A DNA stretch of 64,000 bases, taken from positions 68,071 to 132,070 of the forward strand of contig VXAU01001104.1 of the NCBI GenBank assembly GCA_013399695.1, read 5' to 3'. This DNA comes from Formicarius rufipectus (lineage: Eukaryota > Chordata > Aves > Passeriformes > Formicariidae). This document shows positions 26,893-39,544 of the stretch, piece by piece; position 1 is the stretch's first letter, and each line of letters begins with the position of its first letter. The notes under the pieces were generated by a model. The model was not told the DNA's origin. It saw only the letters and a program-made list of their open reading frames with translations, and did no database searches. The position numbers were made by a program, and so were the translations under genes.

Positions 26893-27333
26893 TGAACCAG
26901 GAGCTCCTGACAATATTCCCCTTCTAATCCCAGTGCATGTTGTAACTCCTGAGGCTCTGTGTGAACTAAAAAGCTGTTATTTTACCAGGCCACATTTTAA
27001 CGTGATTATTTTGCGGCCGAATTTGCCACGAGAGGGCACCGGTTCTGCTCTGTGCACTTTGTGAGCAGGGACTGAAAGGGGACTCAGCAAACCAAAAGAA
27101 TGAAGAGCTGGAGCTCCAGCTGAACCTCCGGTCTGGGAGAGCTGGTTTTGACACAGACATCGCCGCGAGGAATTCCTCTAGGAACAAGAGAAAAGCAAAA
27201 GCATGTTATTTTCCAAGCCTGCATTCTGAATATCTGATTCAAAGTGATGCCACGTGAAAACAAAGCCCTTGGCCCGCATAAAATCTGTCGGTGAGACCTT
27301 CCTGCCAAACACCAGCCAGGACACCAAGAGGAA

Positions 27334-27605
27334 AATCATGGAATCACAGAATCCAGGAGTGGTTTGGGTTGGAAGGGACCTAAATTTCAGCTCATTCCAC
27401 CCCCTACCACTGGCAGGGGCACCTTCCACCAGCCCAGGTTGTTCCAGCCTGGCCTTGGACTCTTCCAGGGATGGAGCAGCCACAGCTTCTCTGCCCTGTG
27501 CCAGGGCCTCCCCACCCTCCCAGGGAAGGAATTCTCCCCTAAATTTCCCCTCTTTCACTTTGAACCCCTTCCTCCTTGTCCCATCACTGCAATTCCTGAT
27601 GGAAA
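27334..27605 (-). mobile_element. CR1 LINE 3'-end fragment
   Basis: Begins AATCATGGAATCACAGAATC, the reverse complement of the CR1 3' terminus, and continues through GGTTTGGGTTGGAAGGGACC, CACCTTCCACCAGCCCAGG and CTTCCAGGGATGGAGCAGCC. It is 5'-truncated, as nearly all genomic CR1 copies are. Confidence 0.92.
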
Positions 27606-29869
27606 CTGTCTCCAAAAGCTGTAGCTGTTGGGAGATGTAAATGCCTACAGACTGTGCAGTTGTGTATGAACATATAGATCCCTGCTAAGCTGATTTTGCT
27701 CACAAAAGAAAATCCCTTTCTGCTAACAGATCCCTATGGTTAAGCTAAAGCTTGTCCTGCCCCATTGGCTGTGGATACAAAAGGATTGTTCTTTTTTGTT
27801 GTGGCTCCAAGTGAACAAAATGCTGCTTTCAACGAGATGTTTCTCCCGAGTTTCTGTGACAGCTGGATTCGTTCCACACCGTTCCTCTGGGAAAGTCCAT
27901 TTATTCTGGACACCCCAGCAGGTTTGTGGCAGTGCAGAGGAGTCTCCCAGTTAGGACACGGCTGTTGTGAAGAACACCAGGTAAGGCAGAAATGGGGGGG
28001 GAATTAAAATAATTCCATGTGTACTCGGGGCAGAAGGTGCCAGAGCTGCCGGAGAGCAGGAGGGTCAAAAGGCTTTGTAGGAGCAGCTTTAGGGTCTGAA
28101 CTTATTAAACCTTTTTGCACTATTTGAATAGCTGTTCCTGCTGCTGATTTGTGAAGGTACATGCCAGAAAAACAGAGCAATGAGGAGTTCCAAAGTGCAT
28201 GTGTGAATTTGAAAAGTAATTGAATATTCCACAATGGACTGTGCCTCAGACTGTTTTCCTCAGTACAGGGTGTTGTAAAATCATCATGGGATGCTTGTGC
28301 TTGAGCAGTTCTTGAGGTACTGAAATTATTTCAGAGGCTATTGCTAATAAGAAGCATAATAATCAGGCCAAAGAGTGAAAACAATATACTGATATTGATT
28401 CAGTCTCCTTAGCTCCAGCTGAGTTTGTAGTCCCCAATGTCTGAATCAGATAGTTACAAATGTCTAGAACCATAATAAACTCCCTAAAATGTTTGTAGAA
28501 TCCTGAGGGAATCAATCATAGATTCTGTGAGCTTCTGAGTTACCCAAAATACAAATTAGAGCGTCACAAGTGTCAAAACCATAACAAACACCTTAAAATA
28601 TTACTAAAGCCACACTCTGACTTTGGAAGAGAATCACCAGCAGCCTTGTAAAACACCAGCCCTACTGCCCTGGGGTAAAACTCCAGCTACAGAAACCACT
28701 GACAGAGCCCCAGAACACCTTTTGTTTTCTCTGCCCTCTTTTCACATGACTTGGTCAGTGCTGACAAAAACACCAAGGGCAACTCTAAATGTAAATTTAC
28801 TGACTAGGCTGAAGAGCTACATTTGACTGTCAATGTCTAAATTCAAAACATGTGTATTTGCAACCCTTTTATTCAAAATAAAAGTACCTCCAGAGCGTTT
28901 AGACCTGATTTTTAAACGTTTGTAGTCTGCTCTTTTCTTTCCCATTGCGATCTCAGTGCTCCCACTCCAAATGCAGAGATGGAGGGATTTTTAATCCGAG
29001 ACTAAAACCTTTGATCTGAAGTGGTTCCATGTTCCCAAATCAGCTGTGCAGCTCCAGTGTTAATTAGGAGATATGGAATGTTCATCAATGAACACAGAGG
29101 AATGAGAGGTCTCTGAGGTCACACATTCCTCTGCCTTTTGGGTTTTCATGTTGCTCAGGAACCAATGTGCAAGGAGCACAGGCAGTGCAGAACATGGTTA
29201 TTTTTAATAAGGTGCTTGTACTTCCTAACTCCATCTTCAAGGTGCTCGGGAGTGCAAAACACATCCTTTGGGAACTGTATCAGTTTGGGGAAAAAACTGC
29301 TGTTCTACCAAGCCCCTGTGAAGCTTTATTTAACATGGTTAAAATGTTGCTCCACCAATAGTTCAATGATGCCACAGGTAAGAAGGAAAACTGATGCTGG
29401 GACTGGATAAAAGAGGTATCACCAACACAAAAGCTGCAACTGATTAAAACTGCAATAATTGCAAGTGTTAATTTTAGTTTTCCTTTACAACTTCCCCAGG
29501 GTTTGTTGCCATCACATCTTTGGGTGGCAAGATGCTGCAGCATCATCATCACTTGTCTTGCCAGTTCACAGTTTTAGTTACTGGTGGGGGAATTTGGAAC
29601 CCAGAACAAAACACAACAAAGAGACTTTTAGAAAAAAGCAATTATGGAAAACAGGCAGCTTCCAGTCGTTGTCATGAGGCCCTTCATGCTTCCCTTCGTG
29701 CCAGAAGCTGAGCTGCACCTTCCACTCCCCCCGAGTGCTGCTCTCCCTTCGCTGCCAAAGGGGCCGGTGGAGCAGCTTTGCCCTTTGGTGCCCTCGGGTC
29801 CCCCTGCAGCAGCAGCAGCAGCTCCTCAGGGTGCTCTGTGTTCCCAGGTGGCACCTGCAGAGGACGCTG
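27606..29869. other. Region upstream of LCTL, no coding exon recognised
   Basis: This should contain the LCTL promoter and any 5' non-coding exon. No CpG island or clear core promoter is visible. A diverged roughly 108-bp direct duplication lies at 28420-28610. A frame open from 29735 is continuous with the LCTL start and contains five CAG codons at 29805-29820, but it has no support as coding beyond being open. Confidence 0.4.
28420..28610. repeat. Diverged direct duplication, spacing about 108 bp
   Basis: GTTACAAATGTCTAGAACCA then TAATAAACTCCCTAAAATG near 28454-28492 is repeated as GTCACAAGTGTCAAAACCAT then AACAAACACCTTAAAAT near 28562-28600. This indicates an old tandem duplication in the LCTL upstream region. 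Confidence 0.6.
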
Positions 29870-32800
29870 ATGGCCATCCCGAGGGGCTGGGCTGTGGTCC
29901 TGCTGCTGGTGGGGCTCAGCGTGGCCGAGGAGTTCCCGTGGACCAAGAACAACCCCGGCTCCTTCTACTACGGCACCTTCCCAGCAGGTACGGTGGGGCT
30001 GCATTCCTGGGGGGGGTTATGGTGCTCCAGGTCCTTGCACAAGTATCCCAAAGGTTTTTCTCCTGCTCCCCGGGAAAGGGCAGGGACAAAAACGCAGCTC
30101 CTTGGCGAGGGCAGTCACATCCTTTGGGAACTAGCCCTGGGAATACTGGGATCCACACAACGCTGCACTCCAATAGGCACTTAAACCAGTAAATGCTAAT
30201 AGGTTGGTATTCCACAGCCAGATCTCCCTTTCCAGGCTCTGATTAAGATGCACAATAAATAAATCACACCTAAGAACTCTCCGCCCTCTTAATAAAAAAT
30301 CTGTAACTAATGAAATATCATAAAGGAAAAGTGCCTTTTGTTATGTAGCTGACTTAAGAAATGAGTGCAGTAACTGTGCTGGGTTTGCTTCGAGCTGTTC
30401 AGTATTATCCAACCCCCTCTTCAGTACTGATTTATGAACCTCATCCTTTCTTTAGCACATGTTTATACACAAACCAAAATCAAACCCAGAAAGATACCTG
30501 GCTGGCTTTCATGCTCAGGTTTTTGAGTCATTATGAAATGGATTATATGAAATGGATCATAATGAAATGGATTAATCATGGTATTTTGTATAACAATAGG
30601 AAAATAATCCAGAACATTTCTATGTATTGTACAGAACCGCAAAACTTGGAGTCGTTAAACCCACTACAAAAACCAGCAGGGAGGAATGATGTAAAAATCC
30701 CTTTTTTTATATATGTCAGTCCCTTTGTGCCCTGGAAAAGGAGCCCCAGAAGCAGTTTGGCAGGAGGAGGGTGGCTGAGCTCCTGCTGTTCCTCCAGGTT
30801 TCCTCTGGGGTGTGGGCAGCTCCGCGTACCAGACGGAGGGTGCTTGGGACCAGGATGGGAAGGGCCCGAGCATCTGGGATGCCTTCACTCACCGCCCGGG
30901 GCACATCGCGGGGAACCACACCGGAGACTCGGCCTGTGACGGCTACTACAGGGTGAAGGTACCTCCTCCTTTGGCTCTGCACACACCCCGAGCCACTCCA
31001 TCAGCCCCGGATCCCCCTCTGGAATAACAGCTTTGGGCCCTGTTCACTGAGGAAGCTCAATTTGAATGACTTCAGTGAAACCTCCTTTCCCGATAATCTC
31101 ACTGAATGAGTCATAGCACAGCATTTCCCAAATATTGCCCTCACTTTGCAGGGTTTTTGTGTCGTTCTAAATGTTGTAGTAAGTCCACACGCTTAGTTGG
31201 AACAACAATGAACACATCTGAGCTTTGAATAGAATTTTTTTCAGGATGTTTGATGTTTTCTCTGTATTTCTAAGAGGCTTGAAAATTCATTCTGTTTCCC
31301 AGCTTTTGAATGGATAACAAATGAACAATCAATGAAGCTTTATGCACAATATGTTTCCAAGATTAAAACTATCAAAAAACAAATTACTGTCCTGGAGGAA
31401 AGACAGATCCACAGCAAGATGAATCCAAATTACTGGGATAAGCCAGGATTTCTAAGAACAAGATGTATTCATATGCAATTTGGGTTTTTTCTAACTCTAG
31501 TGTAAGGCAGTAAAAAAACCCCCTGTGCAATCCTGTTTTCAGCCTAAGCTGAACTGTTTCAGGTCAAGATTTACAGGCTCCTGTCATTTTCTAAACATGC
31601 ACATTACAAATTCTGACATAAATACAATTGTGGTGCAGAACACCTCAATTCACTTTTCAGCCCTGATGGTGAAAACACTCAGAGTTACACAAAACACGAC
31701 AGGACTTCTTTGGAATGTCAAAACCAAACCTGCTAAGAGGGATACAAGTAGAACAAACCAGCTCAAAGGGCAGCAAATAACTGCTGGGATCCTGTTCTGT
31801 GCAACCTCCCACACTCAGTAGGGGTTAGGAGAGGTGAGAAGCTGCAGTGACTCTGCTCAGGCTTGAGATGTGCTGGGTCTCCTTTCCCCAGGATGACATT
31901 CAGCTGCTGAAGGAGCTCAGAGTGAACCACTACCTGTTGTCCATCTCGTGGCCTCGGATTATGCCCACGGGCATCAAGGGTAAGCACAACAAGTTCACCC
32001 TGTTCTCACCCGCATTTTTATCAGTAACTGTCCTCCTCAATAACCCACAGTTGGATAACATTAATGTTCACTGGATTTCAGTTCCTTTGTGTGCAGAACA
32101 GAGCTCACCCATTACAGTATTCCCATTGCTTAACATAAAAATCCTTAGTTAAAATTCTTAGATTTCTATTTCTCCAGTTCTTTGAGAAGCAATCTAGGGA
32201 ATTCCTTGTCTGTGCTTCTCATCAGCTGAGCAACTGAATGAGAAGGGAATACAGTTCTACAATGACACAATTAACAGCCTTCTGGAAAGCAACATTACCC
32301 CTATCGTGAGCCTCTATCACTGGGATCTTCCACAGGTAAGCCAAGATTTAAATCAGAGAAATTTCTAATACAAAGGCTTCTGATAGGAAATGTATTTCTA
32401 AGTTCAAGGACTAAAAGTACTTTAGAAAATTAATGATATCTGTGTGATTTAAGTACTGGTAACTATTTCCTCTTTGCTTGCATTTGGTATGCACTGAGTT
32501 TTGAAAAATCTCCCTCTGAGCTACTTGTTAACAAGGTCTGAACTTTAAGTACAATTATTGATTCTTGAAATTCCTATTTCCAAAGGTTCTCCAAGAAAAG
32601 TATGGAGGCTGGCAGAACATAAGCATGATAAATTACTTCAATGATTATGCAAATCTGTGCTTTGAGAAGTTTGGCGACCGTGTGAAACACTGGATTACTT
32701 TCAGTAATCCTTGGGTAAGTTGTCAGTGCTTCCCTTCCAAACATTCCCAATGCACAGTTCTGTTCCCAGAATTCCAGGGAAGTGACAGCGGAGGAAATAG

Positions 32801-35800
32801 GTTAAAAACTGGAGAGGGAAAGGGAGAGACCTACGCCATAGATCTCTGTGGCCAAGAATCTCAGTGGGCAGAGTTTTAAGATAGGAAATTCCAGTGAAGT
32901 TTTAAAAAATCCTCAGCTGGAGAAGAGGGAGGGCCAGGAATGAGAGAGATCCTTCCTGCATCTCCTCGGGTCACTCCACTGACACCAGACACAGACACCC
33001 TGCTCCCAACACACAGCAGGGGAGCAGAGGGGAGGGGAGGGGAGGGAAAGGGGGCTGGGGAGGGGCAGCCCACACTGGGGAGCATAGGATCCCAATCCAC
33101 AGGATCCTGACCCCCATGATCCCACTCTCACTATCCCTATCCTCATGATCCCCATCCCCCTCTCCATCCCCATGATCCTCACCCCATCATCCCATCCCCA
33201 TGATCCCAATCCCTGATCCCCATCCCCCTGATCCCAATCCCATATTCCTGATCCCATGATCCCATCCCCATGATCCCCACGCCATGGTCCCAATCCCCAT
33301 GATCTCACCCCCACGATCCCAATCCCTGATCCCCACTCCATGATCCCAACTCCATGATCCCCACCCCATCATCCCATCCCCACGATCTCCACCCCACGAT
33401 CTCCCCGCCCTGCTCCCAGCCCCGCTCAGGGCTCACTGTGTCCGCAGGCTGTGGCTGAGAGCGGCTACGAGACAGGAGAGCACGCGCCGGGACTGCGGCT
33501 TGGGGGGTGCGGAGCATACAGGGCTGCTCACCACATCATCAAGGTAACCTGGGACCTGCTTGAGCACAGGGACAGTGCTCAGAGCACACAGGGCTTCTCA
33601 CCACACCATCAAGGTAATGCTGCACCCTACTTGAGCACAGGGACAGTGCTCAGAGCACACAGGGCTGCTCACCACATCATCAATGTAACCTGGGACCTGC
33701 TTCAGCTGCGTGCACAGGGACAGTGCTCAGGTCATTGTGCTTTTTAACTTGCAATAGTTTCTAACTGAAATACTGCAACACTGCAATTTCCAGATGGCAC
33801 CTTGAAATTATCACCTGCCTTTAAAACCACCAGTGGAACCTGAAAATGTAAGGGCTGGATGTGACACTGTTGCAACAGCTCACATTTTCCTGATCATTTA
33901 AGTGTCTCTTACAGTATGTTACAATCCAGTTTAAAAAGCAAATAGCCACCTTACTCCAGAAACAAGCAGTAACATCCTGACCTGTGGAAATGGAGTTTGG
34001 AAAGTAACTTCAGGAAGGCTACTGCTTGTTAAAATCTGCCTGAATAAATGAGGCCAAGACATCCCAAGGCTGGAGCCACTGGCCACTGCAGTGAATGCTG
34101 TGTTACCTCCACAGGCGTCTCCTGCAGTTCAGGGAAGGAATCTTGCATAAACACTTTTTGACTTCCTATATGAAAGTCTCTGTAATACACCCCAAAGGAA
34201 TTCTGTGATAGTTCCAGACAGATCTTAGTGCAAAAACTGCCCTGGCTGTTCCCCAGCTTTCCATACTGGCCGTGGTGAGAGATGGAGACGTTGATGGGAT
34301 TTGTTGTGCTTTCACTTGCAGAGCCATGCGAAGGTTTGGCACTCCTACAACACCACGTGGCGCAGGGAGCAGCAAGGTAAGCAGGACTCACCCCGTGGCT
34401 ATCCTTCTCTTTTGGGAGAGGGTTTGAGGGTGATCCCAAAGTGCAGGACTGTCCCTGTGTGTTTTCAGGGATGGTGGGAATCTCCCTGACAAGTGGCTGG
34501 GGTGAGCCTGTGGACCCACACAGCCAGACAGACAGAGACGCTGCTGAGAGGTACATCCAGTTCCACCTGGGCTGGTTTGCAAATCCCATCTACAGAGGAG
34601 ACTACCCAGAGGTCATGAAGAGTTATGTAGGTAAGTCCCAGCAACCAACCAAAGAGGAATCAATGCCACGCTCTGAGCACATTACAAGGGAACAGCTCCT
34701 GGCCAGTGTCATGGATGAGGACACAGGTGAGACACAGGGAAGCAACCCCTGGACCCCCAGGCTGGCCATGGCTCCTGAGCAGTCTGGGCACACACCAGAA
34801 CACCTGAAATCACTGCTTTCTCCATGTATGGCACCCAACTCACTTCTCCAAAGCAAAAGGTTGAAAGACTCTTTCATCTTAAAGAGGCAAACACACTCAA
34901 GTGACCTCTACACTTAGACTGAGCTCAGGAGAACTGCATTTAGCCCTGGCACAGGGTGCTCAGAGGAGCTGTGGCTGCCCCTTCCCTGGAAGTGTCCAAG
35001 GCCAGGTTAGATGGGGCTTGGAGCAACATGGGCTGGTGGAAGGTGTCCCTGCCCATGGCAGGGGATGGAAGAAGATGATCTTTAAGGTCCTTTCTCACCC
35101 AAACCACTCCCAAATTTTATGATTCCGTAATTTATTGTTGGTGAGGTGAAGAAAACAAAATGTCTGAGCTCCTGAGAAGTGTGTTTCCTATAATTATTTT
35201 GATAGGTAGGAAGAGTGCCCAGCAGGGCCTGGGGACATCAAGATTGCCAACTTTCTCAGTGCAAGAGAAAACCTATATTAAAGGCACCTCGGATTTCCTG
35301 GGAATAGGTCATTTTACTACTCGTTATGTTCTGCAGAAGAACTTTCCCTTTCTCCAAGTGTCTGGGTACCACACGGACCGGGACCTGGCTGAACTGGTGG
35401 ACCCAAACTGGCCAGCTCCAGGGCCTAAGTGGCTTTACTCTGTGCCCTGGGGATTCAGAAGATTGCTCAACTTCATCAAGGTGGGTAGGGGAGATCTTTA
35501 ATTAAAGAGAGCCAACAAAATGCCTGGTTACACACAGGAGCTGCACTTACTCTCCTAGATTTTCAACAGTTCCACCCTATCTATTTGCCTTGTATTAGTG
35601 GGGACTTTCTTTGCCAAAACTCCCTTTCATTTTAGTTCAGAAAACTACAGAATTCAGACATTTTAAAATAAAACCCGTACTTACATTCATAGCTACACAT
35701 TTTTCTTCCTCAAGGTAACTAAGTGAATCTAGAAAATTGCTTTTAGGGCACTTTGCTGATCTCATGTTCTGTCAACATCAACTCATTTTATGTGGAGCAG

Positions 35801-38444
35801 CCTAAAGGAATCTTTGCTTGCAGACCCAGTATGGGAACCCCCTCATCTACGTGACAGAGAATGGAGTGTCTGAGCCAGGCCAGTGCACCCAGCTGTGTGA
35901 CGAGGGCAGGATCCAGTACCTGAAGGGATACATCAATGAGATACTCAAAGGTAACCTGCAAACAGCTTGTCAGTGTTGGGCTCTGTGAGTGCCTTCCCCT
36001 TCTGATTATTTCTACTTGTCTTTTACATCATGAAGAAATAAATATTAATAGGCCAAAGCAGACAGCAAAGTAGACCAATAAATTGTCACTGAAGTGACAA
36101 CCTAAGCAAACATATTGATGCTAATAAATACAATCACCTACATGACATTTAATATTACAACTGATCAACACTTCCACTTTCAGAAAGGAGAAACTGCACT
36201 TAATTATTACGCTCATAGAGCTCTAGTACCTGTAAGCTACAGACAATATTTTTCAAGACTCTAAATGACTTTGTCCTTTGCTATTTCTCTGTCCTCCTCC
36301 TTCCCATCTCTTTCTGGTACAAACCACAACACCCACAGAACCATTTTTTAAGGACAGCGCACACAGGCAACAAGATTGGCAGAATTATCTCGTTTCTGTT
36401 TGCAGCTCTGAATGATGGAGTTAATGTCAAAGGTTACACTGCCTGGTCACTGCTGGATAAATTTGAATGGAACAAAGGTTTCTCTGAAAAATTCGGGCTT
36501 TACCACATCGACTTCACAAACAAGAACAAACCACGGTATCCAAAAGCATCTGTTGCCTATTACAAAAAGATTATCAGTGCCAATGGATTCCCAAACCCAA
36601 GAGAGGTGAGGTTTACTGCAAAGTTTGCTCTTTTTTTCTTTGATCTATGGGCAAATATCACATTGAATTTCAAAAAGTTTGTATGAATACAGTACTTGAA
36701 GTGACACTTTGATCCTGTAAACTAGGGATGTATTTAACAGACAGGTCTCCAGACAGTGGAAGTGGGAACAGCCTCAATTACTGTCTCCAAAACATTCCAC
36801 AAACTCTAATTGGACTGACTGAGGCAAGCAAAGTTCTCCATCAGAAGTTAGCAGAGCTCTGCCAGATTACCAGGCAGAAAAATAGACATATATTCCATAT
36901 TATTTTCCTGTAGGGTAGTACATAATATATGACTAAATAATTCTATTAAACAACTAATTGGAGGAATATATTGCAATAAACCCCACAAGGAAACCTGGAG
37001 AAAATCATTGAGATTGAGAGAATGAAGCAGTTTGAAGTCTCTTGCAGTAGACAGGTGGTCAGGGACAGAGCAGAGGCAGAGTCCTGGTGTCTCACACAAG
37101 TGCTGTCAACATTCCCAGGTGGAAAACTGGCACAGGAAGGCCATGGACTCCTGCTCTACCACACACCAACACCTTGCTGCAGGTAATTCTGTGCCTTCTA
37201 GTTTGGTTTTCTGTTTGAGTCACATTCTAAATCTCCCTGTGAACAGTCCTATTAGCAGGTCCTAAAAGGTGTTTTCTCCCTGAAAGCACAAGGCTCTAAA
37301 GCAAAATGTGTTTATTTACTCACTCTCTCCAACTAAAAGCACTGCAGGTGAACGGGTTGAGCTTTGGATGTTAATGGAATTCACAAACTGGAAAAGATAC
37401 TACTTGAAACTGAGGTCAGGGATGAGAGTGTTCTCCTGAAAATAAAAGGGCTAAATGCTTTCTCCAACACAAACCCAGACAGATCAAGACAACCATGCAG
37501 AGAGAAAATGTCACATTTGACTTCTACAGAAAGTGGAACTATAAAAGAAAGGACTAAGGGAGGTTAAGCCAAGTTTTACTCCTGGTAAGAATCAGAGCAG
37601 CTGCTCAAGAACACAGGAGGCTCTGCCAGTGCCAGGCCATTCCAGCATTCCCAACCCCTTCCTGCCGTGATCCAGGCCCTTCCTTAATTCCTGAGTGAGA
37701 ACACTGAGCCACAGTGGATTTCTGCAGCTTTTAAAAATGATCAAATAAGTATTGGGGAGTCTCATGAGGAGGATTAGCTCAAGGACACATGGTAGGGAAT
37801 ATCAGTGATCCCAAGTTTGTCCTGCTTAGCCTCAACTCCCAAGTGACATGTGCTGTATGAGTTAACTGGGTTTGCTCAACAATTCAAGCATTACCTGGGG
37901 AATGATGTTCAAAATAAAACCTATTTAATTTTTCTCAGAACAATCTTAAAAAGGCCCAAATGCTTCCCAAGGATTTCTTTGACCATTTTCTTTTCTACCC
38001 TTGGGGTGGGAGCAATAAAGTCAAAGGCACAGTAAAATTCTGCTGATACACTGAAGATAATTCAGAGCAAGCAGCATTGTTACAGCACTGTGAACAATGA
38101 ATGTCTTCAGAAAATTACCTTGGAAAGGAAAAAAGAGGGAAAACTGTCATGGATTTGCTCCAGCTTTTGCAGACTCAGAAGATTTTGTTTGTTTGCTTTG
38201 CTGTTTATGCCAATGTCAACATATTTGTGTTCAGAAATCGTTAATCTGTGTTAACTCTCAGCTACCAATCAGTGAGTGCCCTCCAGAGGACTCAACTTCT
38301 TACATATTCCTCATCTCTCAAATTTTAGATTCCCTGATCACTCACATGGAAATGGTGACAGAGATTGTTCTTCCTACAGTTTTCACACTCTGCATCCTCA
38401 TCTGTATTGTCCTACTAATATTCTACCTTCGGAATCACCCCTAA
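29870..38444 (+). CDS. LCTL: Lactase-like protein (gamma-Klotho / KLPH), 566 aa
   Basis: Single-pass type I membrane protein of the Klotho / glycoside hydrolase 1 family, expected in the endoplasmic reticulum. Mammalian LCTL is linked to lens suture formation and can act as an FGF co-receptor (family knowledge). Thirteen coding exons join in phase: 29870-29987, 30798-30958, 31892-31979, 32226-32335, 32586-32714, 33448-33543, 34322-34376, 34469-34630, 35206-35480, 35824-35950, 36406-36605, 37119-37182, 38329-38444. The start gives a signal peptide (residues 1 to about 18, hydrophobic [11 protein letters not shown]). The GH1 domain follows, with [20 protein letters not shown] and [17 protein letters not shown] transmembrane segment lies near 540-562. 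The usual acid/base motif TFNEP reads TFSNP, so that glutamate is Asn200. The nucleophile motif TENG keeps Glu410. Classical glycosidase activity is therefore doubtful. An in-frame upstream ATG at 29735 would remove the N-terminal signal and is disfavoured. The exon 6 donor lies in a tandem triplication. Confidence 0.95.
30531..30578. repeat. Short tandem repeat in LCTL intron 1
   Basis: Three copies of ATGAAATGGAT separated by 4-6 bp occur in the first intron of LCTL. Confidence 0.7.
33090..33410. repeat. ATCCC-rich minisatellite in LCTL intron 5
   Basis: Imperfect copies of CCCATGATCCC / CCCATCCCC units, with CCACGATC variants, fill about 320 bp and end about 40 bp before the exon 6 acceptor at 33447. 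A run of GGGGA units precedes it at 33014-33062. The minus strand is G-rich with short regular spacing. Confidence 0.85.
33513..33731 (+). repeat. 70/71-bp tandem triplication spanning the LCTL exon 6 donor
   Basis: Three head-to-tail copies start at about 33512, 33582 and 33653. Each carries the last 26 coding bases of exon 6 (ACAGGGCTGCTCACCAC then ATCATCAAG) plus about 45 bp of intron. The 5' splice site is therefore present three times: AAG|GTAACC at 33543/33544, AAG|GTAATG at 33613/33614 and AAT|GTAACC at 33684/33685. Copy 3 also has a 9-bp insertion near 33704-33712. The first donor gives the conserved reading frame into exon 7. The reading frame stays open through all three copies. Confidence 0.93.
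34950..35125 (+). mobile_element. CR1 LINE 3'-end fragment in LCTL intron 8
   Basis: Contains GGAAGTGTCCAAGGCCAGGT, TGGGGCTTGGAGCAACATGG, GGAAGGTGTCCCTGCCCATG and ends near TTTTATGATTCCG. This is the sense-strand CR1 tail and 3' terminus. It lies between exons 8 and 9, so it is intronic and sense with respect to LCTL. Confidence 0.92.
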
Positions 38445-38735
38445 AGCTGCCTGTTCACACACACCTTCTTCCTGCAAAGGAAAAAGAAGCAGTTGTTTGG
38501 AGTGGTTAAACTTTACCACAGATGCCTCTTTTAATACCCCTGGAACAAAACATTATTTACCCACCCAAGCTGTTACAGCTTCTTCTGTTCAATTCCCAAA
38601 ACATCACTTTTAAAAAACAAAACCAAAGTACATTCTCTTTTCTGCATCACCTTCTACTGATTTCAAGTAGCAGATTTTACATTTGTTATTATTTTGGAGA
38701 CTACAGTGGATTTGTTCACCAGACATATAGTTAGG

Positions 38736-38781
38736 ATTAAAGTGATTCAAATCTCGACAGTACAAATTTCAAGTCATTAAA
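38736..38781 (+). promoter_or_regulatory. Candidate LCTL poly(A) signals
   Basis: ATTAAA occurs at 38736-38741 and again at 38776-38781, about 290-335 bp after the LCTL stop codon. No AATAAA is closer. Which one is used is unknown. Confidence 0.4.
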
Positions 38782-39538
38782 AGCTGCTTGCAAATTCTGA
38801 TTTCAGTCTGTTGATGAACAGACTTCTAATTACCATACAATTGCTACCTGAAGAGAGACAGGCATGTAATTTTAAAATAGAAAATTATAGCTTTTCTTCA
38901 AATTATTAAACGATAGTTATTAAGTTGTAATATTAAGAAGGGGGTAAAAAATAAGATTTACTGAGAAGAAACTTGAATATTGGGGTTTTCCTTATTCTTT
39001 CTTATCAATAGTTAAGCTTCTCTATGCAAAATGTTTCTGTTTCAAATTATTTAGTCAGCCTATACTGAACTACAGAATTGTTTAAAATCAGACTACAAAA
39101 TGTTACATACACTATCTAATCAACACAGCACATGCAAATGTCAACCCAACATATTGATATGATTAAGCCCAGCCAATTATATTGATTTTCTTATAAAAAA
39201 TTATGCAAAACATACAAGACAACACTGTTAAAATAACTCACTTCACGTTGAAGGAGAAAACTGATTTGAAGAGGAGAGAGAAGTGCATCCAAGAATCCTC
39301 CAAAGTATAAATCCTCCAAAATACAAATACAGGGCCAAAGAAAACCAGACTGTCAGAAGATCCCAGGACCCTGGATGAACAGCTTCCCAAGTGCATCTGG
39401 ATGATGGAGCATCACTTGGTACCAGGAAAACATGACAATACTGCTGGGTTTGCTGGTTAGGATAATTCACACTTGGAACAGAGTCTGACTGCAGTCTTAA
39501 TGAACAAAAATAAAGGATGAAACCCCAAAGTGCACAAC

Positions 39539-39544
39539 TTTATT
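39539..39544 (-). promoter_or_regulatory. Candidate ZWILCH poly(A) signal
   Basis: TTTATT on + reads AATAAA on -, about 840 bp past the ZWILCH stop codon. With LCTL ending near 38.8 kb, the two genes would be tail-to-tail about 0.7 kb apart. Other AATAAA hexamers on - were not exhaustively searched. Confidence 0.4.

Noticed and set aside
26212..27064. Open frames of 177 and 270 codons at 26.2-27.1 kb
   Set aside because: They read through 483 N inside an LTR.
1..29869. SMAD6 exons, expected by synteny on the left
   Set aside because: No MH1 or MH2 domain coding segment could be recognised on either strand. SMAD6 probably lies beyond the left edge.
29735..29869. Upstream in-frame start for LCTL adding 45 residues with a Gln run
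   Set aside because: It would bury the signal peptide. The ATG at 29870 gives a normal signal sequence and the expected family length.
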